In this document: positions 1-6,624 of the stretch, piece by piece | How positions within the stretch are numbered: position 1 is the first letter of the stretch | Layout of the letters: each line of letters opens with the position of its first letter | Assembly (NCBI GenBank): GCA_963589425.1 | Contig: CAVAKZ010000048.1 | Location: forward strand, 1 to 15,378 | Length of the DNA: 15,378 nt | Source of the DNA: CAKRJP01 sp963589425 | GTDB taxonomy: Bacteria; Bacillota; Clostridia; Lachnospirales; Lachnospiraceae | Direction: 5' to 3' | Position numbers and translations under genes: made by a program | Notes under the pieces: model-generated | Databases searched by the model: none | Seen by the model: the letters and a program-made list of their open reading frames with translations, nothing else | What the model was told of the DNA's origin: nothing

Positions 1-99
1 TTGGCTTATTATAGGTTGTTCAACTTTCCGTGTCCATAGTTATATACTAACACCAATCTGTACCTGTCACAAAAAGATAATAGTAGGCTACAAAACTAC

Positions 100-145
100 A
101 GAGCGCTTTGGATGATGAGATTAAATCATCCAGGACGCTCTTTTT
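100..145 (+). terminator. Rho-independent terminator
   Basis: A long stem (AGAGCG...TGGATGAT, 100-116, against ATCATCCA...CGCTCT, 125-141, with one C-A mismatch and two G-U pairs in the middle) closes an 8-nt loop and runs into TTTTT at 141-145. It should end a transcript arriving from the left. No reading frame that I recognise ends in 1-99, so the terminated gene lies outside the window or is a short RNA starting near position 55. Confidence 0.85.
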
Positions 146-170
146 ATGCTCTTTGGAGAAAAGTGCTTGG

Positions 171-204
171 TTAGGTTTGCGTTAGGTTTACGTCATGGTT
201 TACG
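171..204. repeat. Degenerate 11-12 bp tandem repeat (GGTTTRCG units)
   Basis: Three head-to-tail units are visible: TTAGGTTTGCG (171-181), TTAGGTTTACG (182-192) and TCATGGTTTACG (193-204). The shared core is GGTTT(A/G)CG. The unit length is close to one DNA helical turn. It lies about 170 bp before the RelB/DinJ-type antitoxin gene, so regulator binding sites are possible; that is inference only. Confidence 0.6.
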
Positions 205-223
205 TTATTGAACTGGAATGAAA

Positions 224-260
224 TGCATTTGTATTGCAACTGTAATGCAAATGTGATGCA
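224..260. repeat. Phased TGCA repeat: TGCA-N2-TGT-N2, 11-bp period
   Basis: Four TGCA tetramers start at 224, 235, 246 and 257, exactly 11 bp apart. The three 7-nt spacers (TTTGTAT, ACTGTAA, AATGTGA) all carry TGT in the same place. TGCA is itself palindromic, so each copy presents the same face of the helix to a bound dimer. The array lies 115 bp before the antitoxin start codon. Ribbon-helix-helix antitoxins often bind short phased repeats in their own promoters, which makes an autoregulatory operator an attractive guess. Confidence 0.65.
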
Positions 261-277
261 CTATCAAACAAGGGAGC

Positions 278-312
278 TTTCATACAGATGAGGGAGACTG
301 TATAGTATGAAA
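278..312 (+). promoter_or_regulatory. Inverted repeat over possible antitoxin promoter
   Basis: TTTCATAC (278-285) and GTATGAAA (305-312) form a perfect 8-bp inverted repeat, with a second inner pair ATACAG/CTGTAT (282-287/298-303). TATAGT at 301-306 could be a -10 box, with a weak TTTCAT -35 at 278-283 and 17 bp between them. If so, the inverted repeat would cover both promoter boxes and could act as an operator. The promoter call is tentative; the inverted repeat is plain. Confidence 0.4.
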
Positions 313-319
313 AATGTTT

Positions 320-333
320 GCACTCTATAGTGC
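320..333. promoter_or_regulatory. Short palindrome GCACT-CTAT-AGTGC
   Basis: A perfect 5-bp inverted repeat with a 4-nt spacer sits 43 bp before the antitoxin start codon. If transcription starts near 313 it would be at the start of the transcript, as an operator or a small 5' hairpin. Its role is unknown. Confidence 0.35.
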
Positions 334-375
334 GAATGGCAATGTAGTAGGAGTATAAACAAGGAGATGGTATAA

Positions 376-573
376 ATGGCAAAGGAAGCTGTTTTACAGG
401 TCAGGATGGACGCAGATTTAAAGTCAGAAGCAGAAAGTCTTTATAAGGAGATGGGAACATCTCTTGCTGAAGCTGTGCGGATTTTTGCTAAGCAGAGTGT
501 CCGACAGAAGGGGATGCCCTTCATGATTTCGGCGGACCCGGGGCATATATATGGGGAAGCAGGGAATTACTAA
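376..573 (+). CDS. RelB/DinJ-family antitoxin, apparently without toxin
   Basis: This 65-residue protein matches the RelB/DinJ antitoxin pattern: a ribbon-helix-helix DNA-binding start (LQVRMDADLKSEAESLYKEM, about residues 7-26), then the family-typical stretch with AEAVRIFAKQSVRQKGMPF (about 31-49) and ISADP. Such antitoxins bind and block a RelE/YafQ-type mRNA-cleaving toxin and repress their own promoter. The start is fixed by AAGGAG at 361-366, with a suitable gap to ATG 376. It is shorter than typical DinJ (about 86 residues), so the toxin-binding C-terminus may be trimmed. No toxin gene follows: only 46 nt separate its stop from the end of convergent yitT. It may be a solitary antitoxin or a stand-alone regulator. 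The family is clear; the function here is uncertain. Confidence 0.8.
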   Translation: MAKEAVLQVRMDADLKSEAESLYKEMGTSLAEAVRIFAKQSVRQKGMPFMISADPGHIYGEAGNY

Positions 574-600
574 TATCGCTAGGGAGTATTGAAAAATACA

Positions 601-646
601 ATAGGAAAAGGCTTCCAATCTACACAGAGTGGAAGCCTTTTCCTAT
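601..646 (-). terminator. 17-bp perfect hairpin between convergent genes
   Basis: ATAGGAAAAGGCTTCCA (601-617) and its exact complement (630-646) flank a 12-nt loop. Read on the - strand it is followed by a T-rich stretch (TGTATTTTTC), so it mainly serves yitT; on the + strand the tail is not T-rich. The yitT stop codon (620-622) lies in the loop, and one arm encodes the last residues of YitT. It may also end the antitoxin transcript. Confidence 0.75.
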
Positions 647-1462
647 AATCTCACTGGTATTTGTAATTAGAATAAAAGCTCTAGGATCCTGAGCCTTAAT
701 ATAATTTCTAAGTCGAATAGCCTGCATACGATTTAGTGCTGTTAAAATAATATATTTTTGTTGGCCGGAAAAAGCTCCTTTGGCCGCCACCACGGTGGCA
801 CCCCTGTGAAGGTCTTTTTTGATAAATTCACAGATAGGTTCCGGATCAGAGCAGATAACATTAAAGAATTTAGAAAGGTTAAAGCTTTCAATAAATCCAT
901 CAATCATGTAAGAACGAATCACCAGTCCAAGCATGGAGAAGAGTCCGGTTTTAATATCGAAGACCACGCAGCCTGCAAGAGTGAAGAGAACATCACTTAG
1001 CATTAGCCCTTTACCAATGTCAATGCTGGTATATTTCTTCATAATAAGAGCAATCACATCGGTGCCACCGCTGGAAGAGCCGATATTAAATAAAATGGCG
1101 GAACCAATGGCTGGGAGTACCACAGCAAAAACAAGTTCTAACATAGGCTCGTCGGTTAAGGGGTGACTCATAGGGCAAAAACGCTCAAGCAAGGTTAATG
1201 TGATAGATAACAAGGCAGTGGAATAGGCTGTTTTAATGGTAAATTCCTTGCCTAAAACAATCATGCCCAATACTAGAAGAGACATGTTTGCAATAAAGGT
1301 AAAATCACTGGCAGAAATCACTCCGGTCTTGGCGATAAGAACAGAGAAACCGGTAATGCCTCCAAAGGTAAAGTTGTTGGTGAATTTGAAAAAATAAACC
1401 CCCACAGCCATGATCAAAGTACCGGCGGTCATCTGCCAAAATCTTATTAATTTTTCGTTCAT
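620..1462 (-). CDS. YitT-family membrane protein (DUF161 + DUF2179)
   Basis: This 280-residue protein has the YitT family layout: a membrane part of several hydrophobic segments (residues about 7-190), containing the glycine-rich GSSSGGTDVIALIMKKYTSI region, and a soluble C-terminal DUF2179 domain (about 205-275, starting near ICSDPEPICEFIKKDL). The biochemical role of the family is not settled; it is usually annotated as an integral membrane protein. I chose ATG at 1462 because GGGGG lies 5 nt upstream of it, and because a strong promoter at 1514-1542 would start the RNA downstream of the longer open frame's first codons. The length of 280 also fits the family. It is the only - strand gene and is divergent from secG. 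Confidence 0.88.
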   Translation of the reverse strand: MNEKLIRFWQMTAGTLIMAVGVYFFKFTNNFTFGGITGFSVLIAKTGVISASDFTFIANMSLLVLGMIVLGKEFTIKTAYSTALLSITLTLLERFCPMSHPLTDEPMLELVFAVVLPAIGSAILFNIGSSSGGTDVIALIMKKYTSIDIGKGLMLSDVLFTLAGCVVFDIKTGLFSMLGLVIRSYMIDGFIESFNLSKFFNVICSDPEPICEFIKKDLHRGATVVAAKGAFSGQQKYIILTALNRMQAIRLRNYIKAQDPRAFILITNTSEIIGKGFHSV

Positions 1463-1513
1463 AATATCCCCCATAGGATGCTTATTAAACTTGCACCCTC
1501 TATATACATCCCG

Positions 1514-1542
1514 ATTGTAACGCGGCTGCTTTGTGAAGTCAA
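1514..1542 (-). promoter_or_regulatory. SigA-type promoter of yitT gene
   Basis: On the - strand TTGACT (1537-1542) and TACAAT (1514-1519) are separated by exactly 17 bp. Transcription should begin near 1507, about 45 nt before the ATG at 1462. This excludes the in-frame ATG at 1579 as the start codon from this promoter. Confidence 0.8.
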
Positions 1543-1590
1543 CCAATAGTAAGGGGATGATATCATCACATAATATCATTGGAAAAAGTC

Positions 1591-1619
1591 TTGTTTTTCT
1601 CCTGCGGATATGATAACAT
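1591..1619 (+). promoter_or_regulatory. Probable promoter of secG
   Basis: TTGTTT (1591-1596) is followed after 17 bp by TAACAT (1614-1619), with a TG-N extension (TGA, 1611-1613) directly before the -10 box. Start of transcription would be near 1626, giving a short leader that holds the AGGAGGTG site. The first half of an inverted repeat that complements that site (1599-1606) lies in the spacer and would be absent from this transcript. Confidence 0.55.
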
Positions 1620-1650
1620 AACTTTGGTTTATACGCAGGAGGTGTGAAAC

Positions 1651-1893
1651 TTGGATATTTTAAAGATTGTTTTAATGATTATATTTGCAATAGACTGTAT
1701 CGCATTGACAGTATTGGTACTGATGCAGGAAGGTAAGTCTGCAGGACTTGGAACTATCGGTGGTATGGCAGATACCTACTGGGGACAGAACAAGGGCCGC
1801 TCTATGGAAGGGGCTATGGTGAAGGTCACAAGAGTGCTTGCGGTATTGTTTATTGTACTGGCAGCAGTGTTGAATTTAAGTGTATTCGCATAA
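1651..1893 (+). CDS. secG: SecG, preprotein translocase subunit
   Basis: This 80-residue protein has the SecG pattern: a first membrane helix (about residues 3-25), the conserved cytoplasmic loop LVLMQEGKSAGLG...GGMADTYWGQNKGRSMEG, and a second membrane helix (about 58-79). SecG joins SecY and SecE in the membrane channel and assists SecA-driven protein export. The start codon is TTG at 1651; AGGAGGTG (1637-1644) lies 6 nt upstream and no ATG fits. It heads the common Firmicutes order secG-rnr-smpB-ssrA, but a terminator follows it at once, so much of its transcription is probably separate from rnr. Confidence 0.95.
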   Translation: MDILKIVLMIIFAIDCIALTVLVLMQEGKSAGLGTIGGMADTYWGQNKGRSMEGAMVKVTRVLAVLFIVLAAVLNLSVFA

Positions 1894-1916
1894 GTTGAAT
1901 GTAGCTGGAAGATGTT

Positions 1917-1946
1917 AGGACACTCCTGTATAGGGGTGTCCTTTTT
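1917..1946 (+). terminator. Rho-independent terminator after secG
   Basis: AGGACACTCC (1917-1926) pairs with GGGGTGTCCT (1933-1942) around a 6-nt loop, with one G-U pair, and is followed by a run of T to 1946. It lies 24 nt after the secG stop and partly isolates rnr from secG. Confidence 0.9.
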
Positions 1947-2007
1947 GCGTGATTTTTGTAAAATCTAAAATTTTACATTACACAGGAAATTATTTTTAGA
2001 GGAGATT

Positions 2008-4146
2008 ATGAATAAAACAGATAAAAGCTTTGAAAAAAGAAAGAAAATTATATACGAACTCATTTGTGACGAAATCTACGTCCCTATGAAGTTTAAGGAG
2101 CTTTGCATTCTTTTAAATGTAGCAAAGGAGGACCGGGACCAACTTCGAAGGGTTCTGGAGGCTTTGGAAGAGGAAGGGAAGATTTTTCTTTCTAAGAAGG
2201 GCAAGTATTGTAAAGGAGAGGCAAAAAGACTTCAGGGGACTTATAGAGCCAGTGGCAGAGGTTTTGGCTTTGTGACTGTAGAAGGGGAGATGGAAGATAT
2301 CTACATTCCGGAACAGGAGGTACATGATGCTTTTGATCAAGACCTGGTAGAACTTGTAATCACCAAGGAAGCAGGAGGGTCCGGGAAAAAGGCAGAAGGA
2401 AAGATTGTCAGGATTGTAGAAAGAGGACAGGCAAAAATTGTAGGTCTCTATCAGTTAAGACCCGGAAAAAATTACGGCTTTGTAATTCCGGATAATAGGA
2501 AGATCGACTGGGATGTTTTTGTGCCGGTGGAACGGGCAAAGGGAGCTGTGGATGGTCAGAAGGTTGTAGTGGAATTTACTTCCTACGGAGAGGATGGAAG
2601 GAAGCCGGAAGGGAAGATCGTGGAGATCATCGGCCACATTACAGATCCCGGTACGGATATTTTGTCTATTGTAAAGGCTTATGATCTTCCGGTGGAATTT
2701 CCGGAAAAGGTAAGAAATCAGGCAGACCGGGTGGCTAAGCCTGTAAGCCAGGCAGATATGGCAGGCCGTAAGGACCTTAGAAATGTACAGATGGTTACCA
2801 TCGATGGGGAAGATGCCAAAGATTTGGACGATGCTGTTTCTCTTACAAAAGATGGAGAAAATTACATTTTAGGTGTTCACATTGCAGATGTTACAAATTA
2901 TGTGCAGGAAAATAGTGCCCTAGATCATGAAGCCCTAAAGCGAGGCACCAGTGTCTATTTGGTAGACCGGGTAATCCCGATGCTTCCAAGAGTTTTATCA
3001 AACGGCATGTGTTCTCTGAATGCCGGGGAAGACAGACTGGCTCTAAGCTGTATTATGACAGTGAATTCAAAGGGGGAAGTGGTGGCTAATGAAATTGCTG
3101 AAACAGTGATTCATGTAGATGAGCGCATGACCTACACCAGTGTAAAAAAAATTTTGGAAGATGAGGATAAGGAAGAAATCAAACGCTATGAGAGTCTTGT
3201 GCCTATGTTTAAAGACATGTTAGAATTATCAAAGATTCTAAGAGAGCGAAGAAAAAGGCGAGGCGCCATTGATTTTGATTTTCCTGAGACCAAGGTGATT
3301 ATGGATGAAAATGGCAGCCCCCTGGAAATGAAGCCCTATGAGAGAAATGTGGCCACTAAACTAATCGAAGATTTTATGCTCTTAGCCAATGAGACTGTGG
3401 CAGAGGAGTGCTTTTGGCAAGAACTCCCCTTTGTATATCGGACGCATGAGGCGCCGGATGAAGAGAAGATTAAGAAGCTGGCAACCTTTATTAATAACTT
3501 GGGTTATAGCATGCATGTGGGAAATAAGGACCTGCATCCAAAGGAACTGCAGAAGCTTTTGGACAAGGTGGAAGGAAAATCGGAGGAAGCTATGGTTAGC
3601 CGTCTGACTTTAAGGTCCATGAAGCAGGCAAAATATACTCCGGAAAATACAGGTCACTTTGGATTAGCCGCCAAGTATTATACCCATTTTACCTCCCCTA
3701 TTCGAAGGTATCCGGACTTGCAGATTCATAGAATTATTAAAGATAATCTTCGTGGAAGGATGAATTCTTCGAAAATTGAACATTATGAGAAAATCCTGCC
3801 GGAGGTTACAAAGCAGTCTAGCGAATTGGAACGAAGGGCAGACGAAGCAGAAAGAGAAACTATTAAGCTGAAAAAAGTGGAATATATGAGGGAACGTATC
3901 GGAGAAAGTTATGAGGGAGTGGTCTCAGGCCTTAGTAAGTGGGGGATATATGTGGAACTTCCCAATACCATTGAGGGCCTGGTACATGTAAGCAACATGC
4001 AAGATGACCATTATGACTACGACGAGATGCGATATGAGATGGTAGGAGAACATACAGGCAGAGGCTTTAAGTTGGGACAGACCATTACCATAAAGGTCTT
4101 GTCTGTGGACCTCTTGCTTCGGACCATAGATTTTGCATTGGCTTAA
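2008..4146 (+). CDS. rnr: Ribonuclease R
   Basis: RNase R is a processive 3'-5' exoribonuclease that degrades structured RNA and, together with tmRNA-SmpB, non-stop mRNA. In this 712-residue protein I see an N-terminal helix-turn-helix-like region (about 10-70), two cold-shock/OB domains (about 72-135 and 140-210; RGFGFVTVEG and NYGFVIPDNR), the RNB catalytic domain (about 247-600) and a C-terminal S1 domain from about 632. The catalytic acids are present with the family spacing: D266, D272, D274 and D275 in IDGEDAKDLDDA; TSPIRRYPDL is at 562-571. The lysine-rich tail of the E. coli enzyme is missing. AGAGGAG lies just before ATG 2008, at short spacing. An imperfectly explained inverted repeat (GTAAAAT/ATTTTAC, 1958-1976) precedes it. 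smpB follows after 27 nt, almost certainly in the same operon. Confidence 0.96.
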   Translation: MNKTDKSFEKRKKIIYELICDEIYVPMKFKELCILLNVAKEDRDQLRRVLEALEEEGKIFLSKKGKYCKGEAKRLQGTYRASGRGFGFVTVEGEMEDIYIPEQEVHDAFDQDLVELVITKEAGGSGKKAEGKIVRIVERGQAKIVGLYQLRPGKNYGFVIPDNRKIDWDVFVPVERAKGAVDGQKVVVEFTSYGEDGRKPEGKIVEIIGHITDPGTDILSIVKAYDLPVEFPEKVRNQADRVAKPVSQADMAGRKDLRNVQMVTIDGEDAKDLDDAVSLTKDGENYILGVHIADVTNYVQENSALDHEALKRGTSVYLVDRVIPMLPRVLSNGMCSLNAGEDRLALSCIMTVNSKGEVVANEIAETVIHVDERMTYTSVKKILEDEDKEEIKRYESLVPMFKDMLELSKILRERRKRRGAIDFDFPETKVIMDENGSPLEMKPYERNVATKLIEDFMLLANETVAEECFWQELPFVYRTHEAPDEEKIKKLATFINNLGYSMHVGNKDLHPKELQKLLDKVEGKSEEAMVSRLTLRSMKQAKYTPENTGHFGLAAKYYTHFTSPIRRYPDLQIHRIIKDNLRGRMNSSKIEHYEKILPEVTKQSSELERRADEAERETIKLKKVEYMRERIGESYEGVVSGLSKWGIYVELPNTIEGLVHVSNMQDDHYDYDEMRYEMVGEHTGRGFKLGQTITIKVLSVDLLLRTIDFALA

Positions 4147-4173
4147 TTTTTAAATAAAGGAGAAGGAAATTAC

Positions 4174-4647
4174 ATGGCAAAAGCAAAAAGCGATGGCAAG
4201 CTGATTGCCAATAATAAAAAAGCATACCATGACTATTTTATTTTAGATAAATTTGAGGCAGGTATCAGCCTTCATGGTACAGAAGTAAAGTCTCTTCGTA
4301 TGGGAAAGTGTAGTATTAAGGAAGCCTTTGTCCGGGTGGAAAATGGCGAGGTTTTCATTTATGGCATGCACATTAGTCCCTATGAAAAGGGAAATATATT
4401 TAACAAGGACCCCATGCGGGTGCGGAAGCTTTTACTTCACAAATCTGAGATCAATAAGTTAGTGGGGCAGACCAAGGAAAAAGGAATCACCATTATGCCT
4501 CTTAGGGTTTATTTTAAAGGCAGCCTTGTAAAAGTGGAAATTGGTATAGCCAAGGGTAAGAAACTTTACGACAAGCGCCAGGATATCGCCAAGAAAGACC
4601 AGCAACGAGAGGCCCAGAGGGACTTTAAAATCCGTAACTTTGGATAA
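4174..4647 (+). CDS. smpB: SmpB, tmRNA-binding protein
   Basis: SmpB binds the tRNA-like part of tmRNA and brings it to stalled ribosomes for trans-translation. The 157-residue protein has the usual length and motifs: NNKKAYHDYFILDKFEAGI near the start (14-32), LHGTEVKSLRMGK (33-45), IYGMHISPYEKGN, and the basic C-terminal tail with KGKKLYDKRQDIAKKDQQRE that reads the empty mRNA channel. The ribosome site AAAGGAGAAGG precedes ATG 4174. It lies 27 nt after rnr and upstream of its RNA partner ssrA, but two membrane-protein genes separate it from ssrA. Confidence 0.97.
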   Translation: MAKAKSDGKLIANNKKAYHDYFILDKFEAGISLHGTEVKSLRMGKCSIKEAFVRVENGEVFIYGMHISPYEKGNIFNKDPMRVRKLLLHKSEINKLVGQTKEKGITIMPLRVYFKGSLVKVEIGIAKGKKLYDKRQDIAKKDQQREAQRDFKIRNFG

Positions 4648-4710
4648 GTGAAAAGAGGGCTCTGAAGGGTTTGATATTATGCTTAGAGGTATGTCGGAGG
4701 AAGATTGGAA

Positions 4711-5373
4711 ATGGATAGTTTTGTATTTGTAATGGATGTAGTGGGGACTGTAGCCTTTGCAATATCAGGAGCTATGGTTGCCATTCGAAAGAAAATGGAT
4801 ATTTTTGGGGTATGTATCCTGGCTTTAACTACAGCTACAGGGGGAGGATTGATCAGAGATTTGATCATTGGGAAAAATCCACCTCAAATGTTTAGAGATC
4901 CTTTTTATGTATTAGTTTCTGTGGTGACAGCGATTGTGGTCTTTTCCTTTTTTTTCTTCGAAAAGAAAGACTCGGGGAAGAAAAGCAAATATGCTGCTTT
5001 TAATGAAAAAATACTTTTCTTGTGTGACAGTTTAGGCCTGGCTGCCTTTACGGTAGATGGTGTCAATGCGGGAATGGTGTCTGCAGGTTACAAGAGCTTG
5101 TTTTTGGTAGTATTTTTAGGGACTCTAACCGGAGTAGGGGGAGGTCTTCTGCGTGATGTCTTTGCCCAGGAAATGCCAGTGATTTTTGTTAAACAAGTCT
5201 ATGCCTGTGCCTGTATTTTGGGTGGATTTTTGGCCGGTATTTTATGGAACCGAATAGGGGCAAATGGAGCCATGCTGGTAGGATTTGTTGTCACATTGGC
5301 GGTGCGTTTCCTGGCGGCTTATTTTCGCTGGGACCTGCCAAAGATTCCCGGCATAGAAGAAAATAATAAATGA
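4711..5373 (+). CDS. TRIC/UPF0126 (YadS/YicG-type) membrane protein
   Basis: The roughly 220-residue protein is built of two related halves, each of membrane helices with a glycine-rich loop: DVVGTVAFAISGAMVA...TATGGGLIRDL in the first half and DSLGLAAFTVDGVNAG...GVGGGLLRDVF in the second. This doubled unit is the hallmark of UPF0126, prokaryotic relatives of trimeric intracellular cation (TRIC) channels, so a membrane cation channel is the likely role; the ion is not known from sequence. About seven membrane segments are expected. ATG 4711 is chosen with GGAGG (4696-4700) 10 nt upstream; an in-frame TTG at 4705 would be only 4 nt from that site. It lies 63 nt after smpB without a visible terminator, so it may be co-transcribed. 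Confidence 0.87.
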   Translation: MDSFVFVMDVVGTVAFAISGAMVAIRKKMDIFGVCILALTTATGGGLIRDLIIGKNPPQMFRDPFYVLVSVVTAIVVFSFFFFEKKDSGKKSKYAAFNEKILFLCDSLGLAAFTVDGVNAGMVSAGYKSLFLVVFLGTLTGVGGGLLRDVFAQEMPVIFVKQVYACACILGGFLAGILWNRIGANGAMLVGFVVTLAVRFLAAYFRWDLPKIPGIEENNK

Positions 5374-5389
5374 GAGAAGTAATATAAAC

Positions 5390-6109
5390 ATGAATAGAAA
5401 CAATAAATACTTGTTATGTGAACAAAACTGGGTATTTTATACGTTGATGATGGTAGCTGGATTCTGGGGCTCCTTTACTTATTTGCTTAGGGGGAATGTC
5501 TTCTGTAATGCGCAAACAGGAAATGTGGTGCTTCTTGGTATGGCAATCGGATCAGGAGAGGTAAATCAGGCGGTTTACTATTTGATTCCAATTTCAGCTT
5601 ATTTAGCAGGAGCAATTATATCTGAGATTTTACCCAATCCTGTAAAAAATAATTTGAAAATACGTTGGGATACCCTCTTGATCGGAATAGAGACTTTGGT
5701 GGTGATAGCTCTTGGATTTATACCGGAATCTGCTCCGGTGCAAATCTCTCAGATAGCGATCAACTTCATTGCTTCCATGCAATTTACTACCTTTAGACAG
5801 GCTCAGGGAACCCCTATGGCAACCACATTTGCAACGAATCACATTCGTCAGATTGGTATCGCCATAGCGAAGGAAATAAGGCATCGAAGCAAAGCGGATA
5901 AGAGCCATAGAATTAAATTAAAGAAACATGTATTAATGTTGCTGTGTTTTCTAACTGGTGCTGTTGCAGGTACGGCCTTCTGTAGAGTTATGGAAGGGCG
6001 GGCTATATGGATTACTGCTATCCCTCTTGCTGTTCTCTTTGTAATGATGCTATACGATGATAAAGCCAATGGAAGCGAGGGGCTAAAGAAAAAACCTTTA
6101 GGACATTAG
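5390..6109 (+). CDS. DUF1275/YoaK-family membrane protein
   Basis: A 239-residue protein with about six hydrophobic segments. The family signature is visible near the start: FWGSFTYLLRGNVFCNAQTG (about 25-44) followed by NVVLLGMAIG, and later ASMQFTTFRQAQGTPMATTF and TNHIRQIGIAI. DUF1275 proteins are membrane proteins without an established function; a transport role is often supposed. The ribosome site is weak (GAGAGAAG, 5372-5379). It begins 16 nt after the TRIC-like gene, suggesting a two-gene unit or extension of the rnr-smpB operon. Its stop codon ends only 2 nt before the -35 box of ssrA. No terminator lies between, so any operon transcript would read into the tmRNA gene. Confidence 0.85.
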   Translation: MNRNNKYLLCEQNWVFYTLMMVAGFWGSFTYLLRGNVFCNAQTGNVVLLGMAIGSGEVNQAVYYLIPISAYLAGAIISEILPNPVKNNLKIRWDTLLIGIETLVVIALGFIPESAPVQISQIAINFIASMQFTTFRQAQGTPMATTFATNHIRQIGIAIAKEIRHRSKADKSHRIKLKKHVLMLLCFLTGAVAGTAFCRVMEGRAIWITAIPLAVLFVMMLYDDKANGSEGLKKKPLGH

Positions 6110-6111
6110 GG

Positions 6112-6140
6112 TTGACAGCTTCATAAATTCCCTTTAGAAT
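6112..6140 (+). promoter_or_regulatory. Strong promoter of ssrA
   Basis: TTGACA (6112-6117) and TAGAAT (6135-6140) are 17 bp apart: a perfect -35, a one-mismatch -10 and ideal spacing. Transcription should start near 6147, giving a leader of about 18 nt that RNase P removes to make the mature 5' end at 6165. Confidence 0.88.
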
Positions 6141-6164
6141 AAAAAAAGACGTCTGTACTAACCA

Positions 6165-6511
6165 GGGCTTGTACTGGTTTCGACGGGGGTTTGGAAGTTG
6201 GAGAAGCCATCCGTAGTGGGACACTACGATAAAAGTTCCATTTTAAATTTAAACGCAGACGAAAATTTAGCGTACGCTGCCTAATTTCGGCAGCAGTCGT
6301 CCTTAGGTCATCCGTTGCTTAAGGTAACGGCTTCAAATTTGCGGAGCACTTCGTTTCCAAAGCTTTGAGGAGATGGAAGATTTTATGAAGCTACTAAAGT
6401 CAGTAACCTGTCATTAGGTGACTGATGGAGGGAATGTCAATATAATGACTGTGATGGGAGATGCTCTGATGGATGAGCTTTCGGACGCGGGTTCGATTCC
6501 CGCCAGGTCCA
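6165..6511 (+). ncRNA. ssrA: tmRNA (10Sa RNA)
   Basis: tmRNA frees stalled ribosomes and adds a degradation tag. The 5' end GGGCTTG (6165-6171) pairs with CAGGTCC (6504-6510, two G-U pairs) as a 7-bp acceptor stem; the conserved TGGTTTCGACGGGG follows at the 5' end. The T-arm is GCGGG-TTCGATT-CCCGC (6487-6503). The tag frame runs from GCA 6255 to the TAA at 6282-6284 and reads ADENLAYAA (after the unencoded alanine brought by the tmRNA). The discriminator A6511 is followed by CTT, so CCA is not encoded and must be added by the CCA-adding enzyme. It has its own promoter and terminator. SmpB and RNase R, its partners, are encoded upstream. Confidence 0.97.
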
Positions 6512-6519
6512 CTTCATAG

Positions 6520-6556
6520 GCCGTATTCAAGGATTTTCTTGGATACGGCTTTTTTT
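6520..6556 (+). terminator. Rho-independent terminator of ssrA
   Basis: GCCGTATTCAAG (6520-6531) pairs over 12 bp, with one G-U, with CTTGGATACGGC (6538-6549) and is followed by seven T. It separates ssrA from the two-component genes. Confidence 0.93.
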
Positions 6557-6624
6557 CACACATTTACCATAAAATTCATGTATGATAGAGTCATAAGAGC
6601 CTAGATTGGATATAGGAGGTTGAC

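Noticed and set aside
171..260. CRISPR array
   Set aside because: Units are only 11-12 bp without unique spacers of about 30 bp, and no cas genes are present.
424..618. 64-codon antisense frame opposite the antitoxin, considered as a missing toxin
   Set aside because: It is antisense to a convincing gene, has no ribosome site, and shows no RelE, YafQ or HigB motif.
1463..1579. Longer N-terminus for the YitT-family protein starting at 1579
   Set aside because: The strong promoter at 1514-1542 would start RNA inside this extension, and ATG 1462 has a good ribosome site and gives the family length.
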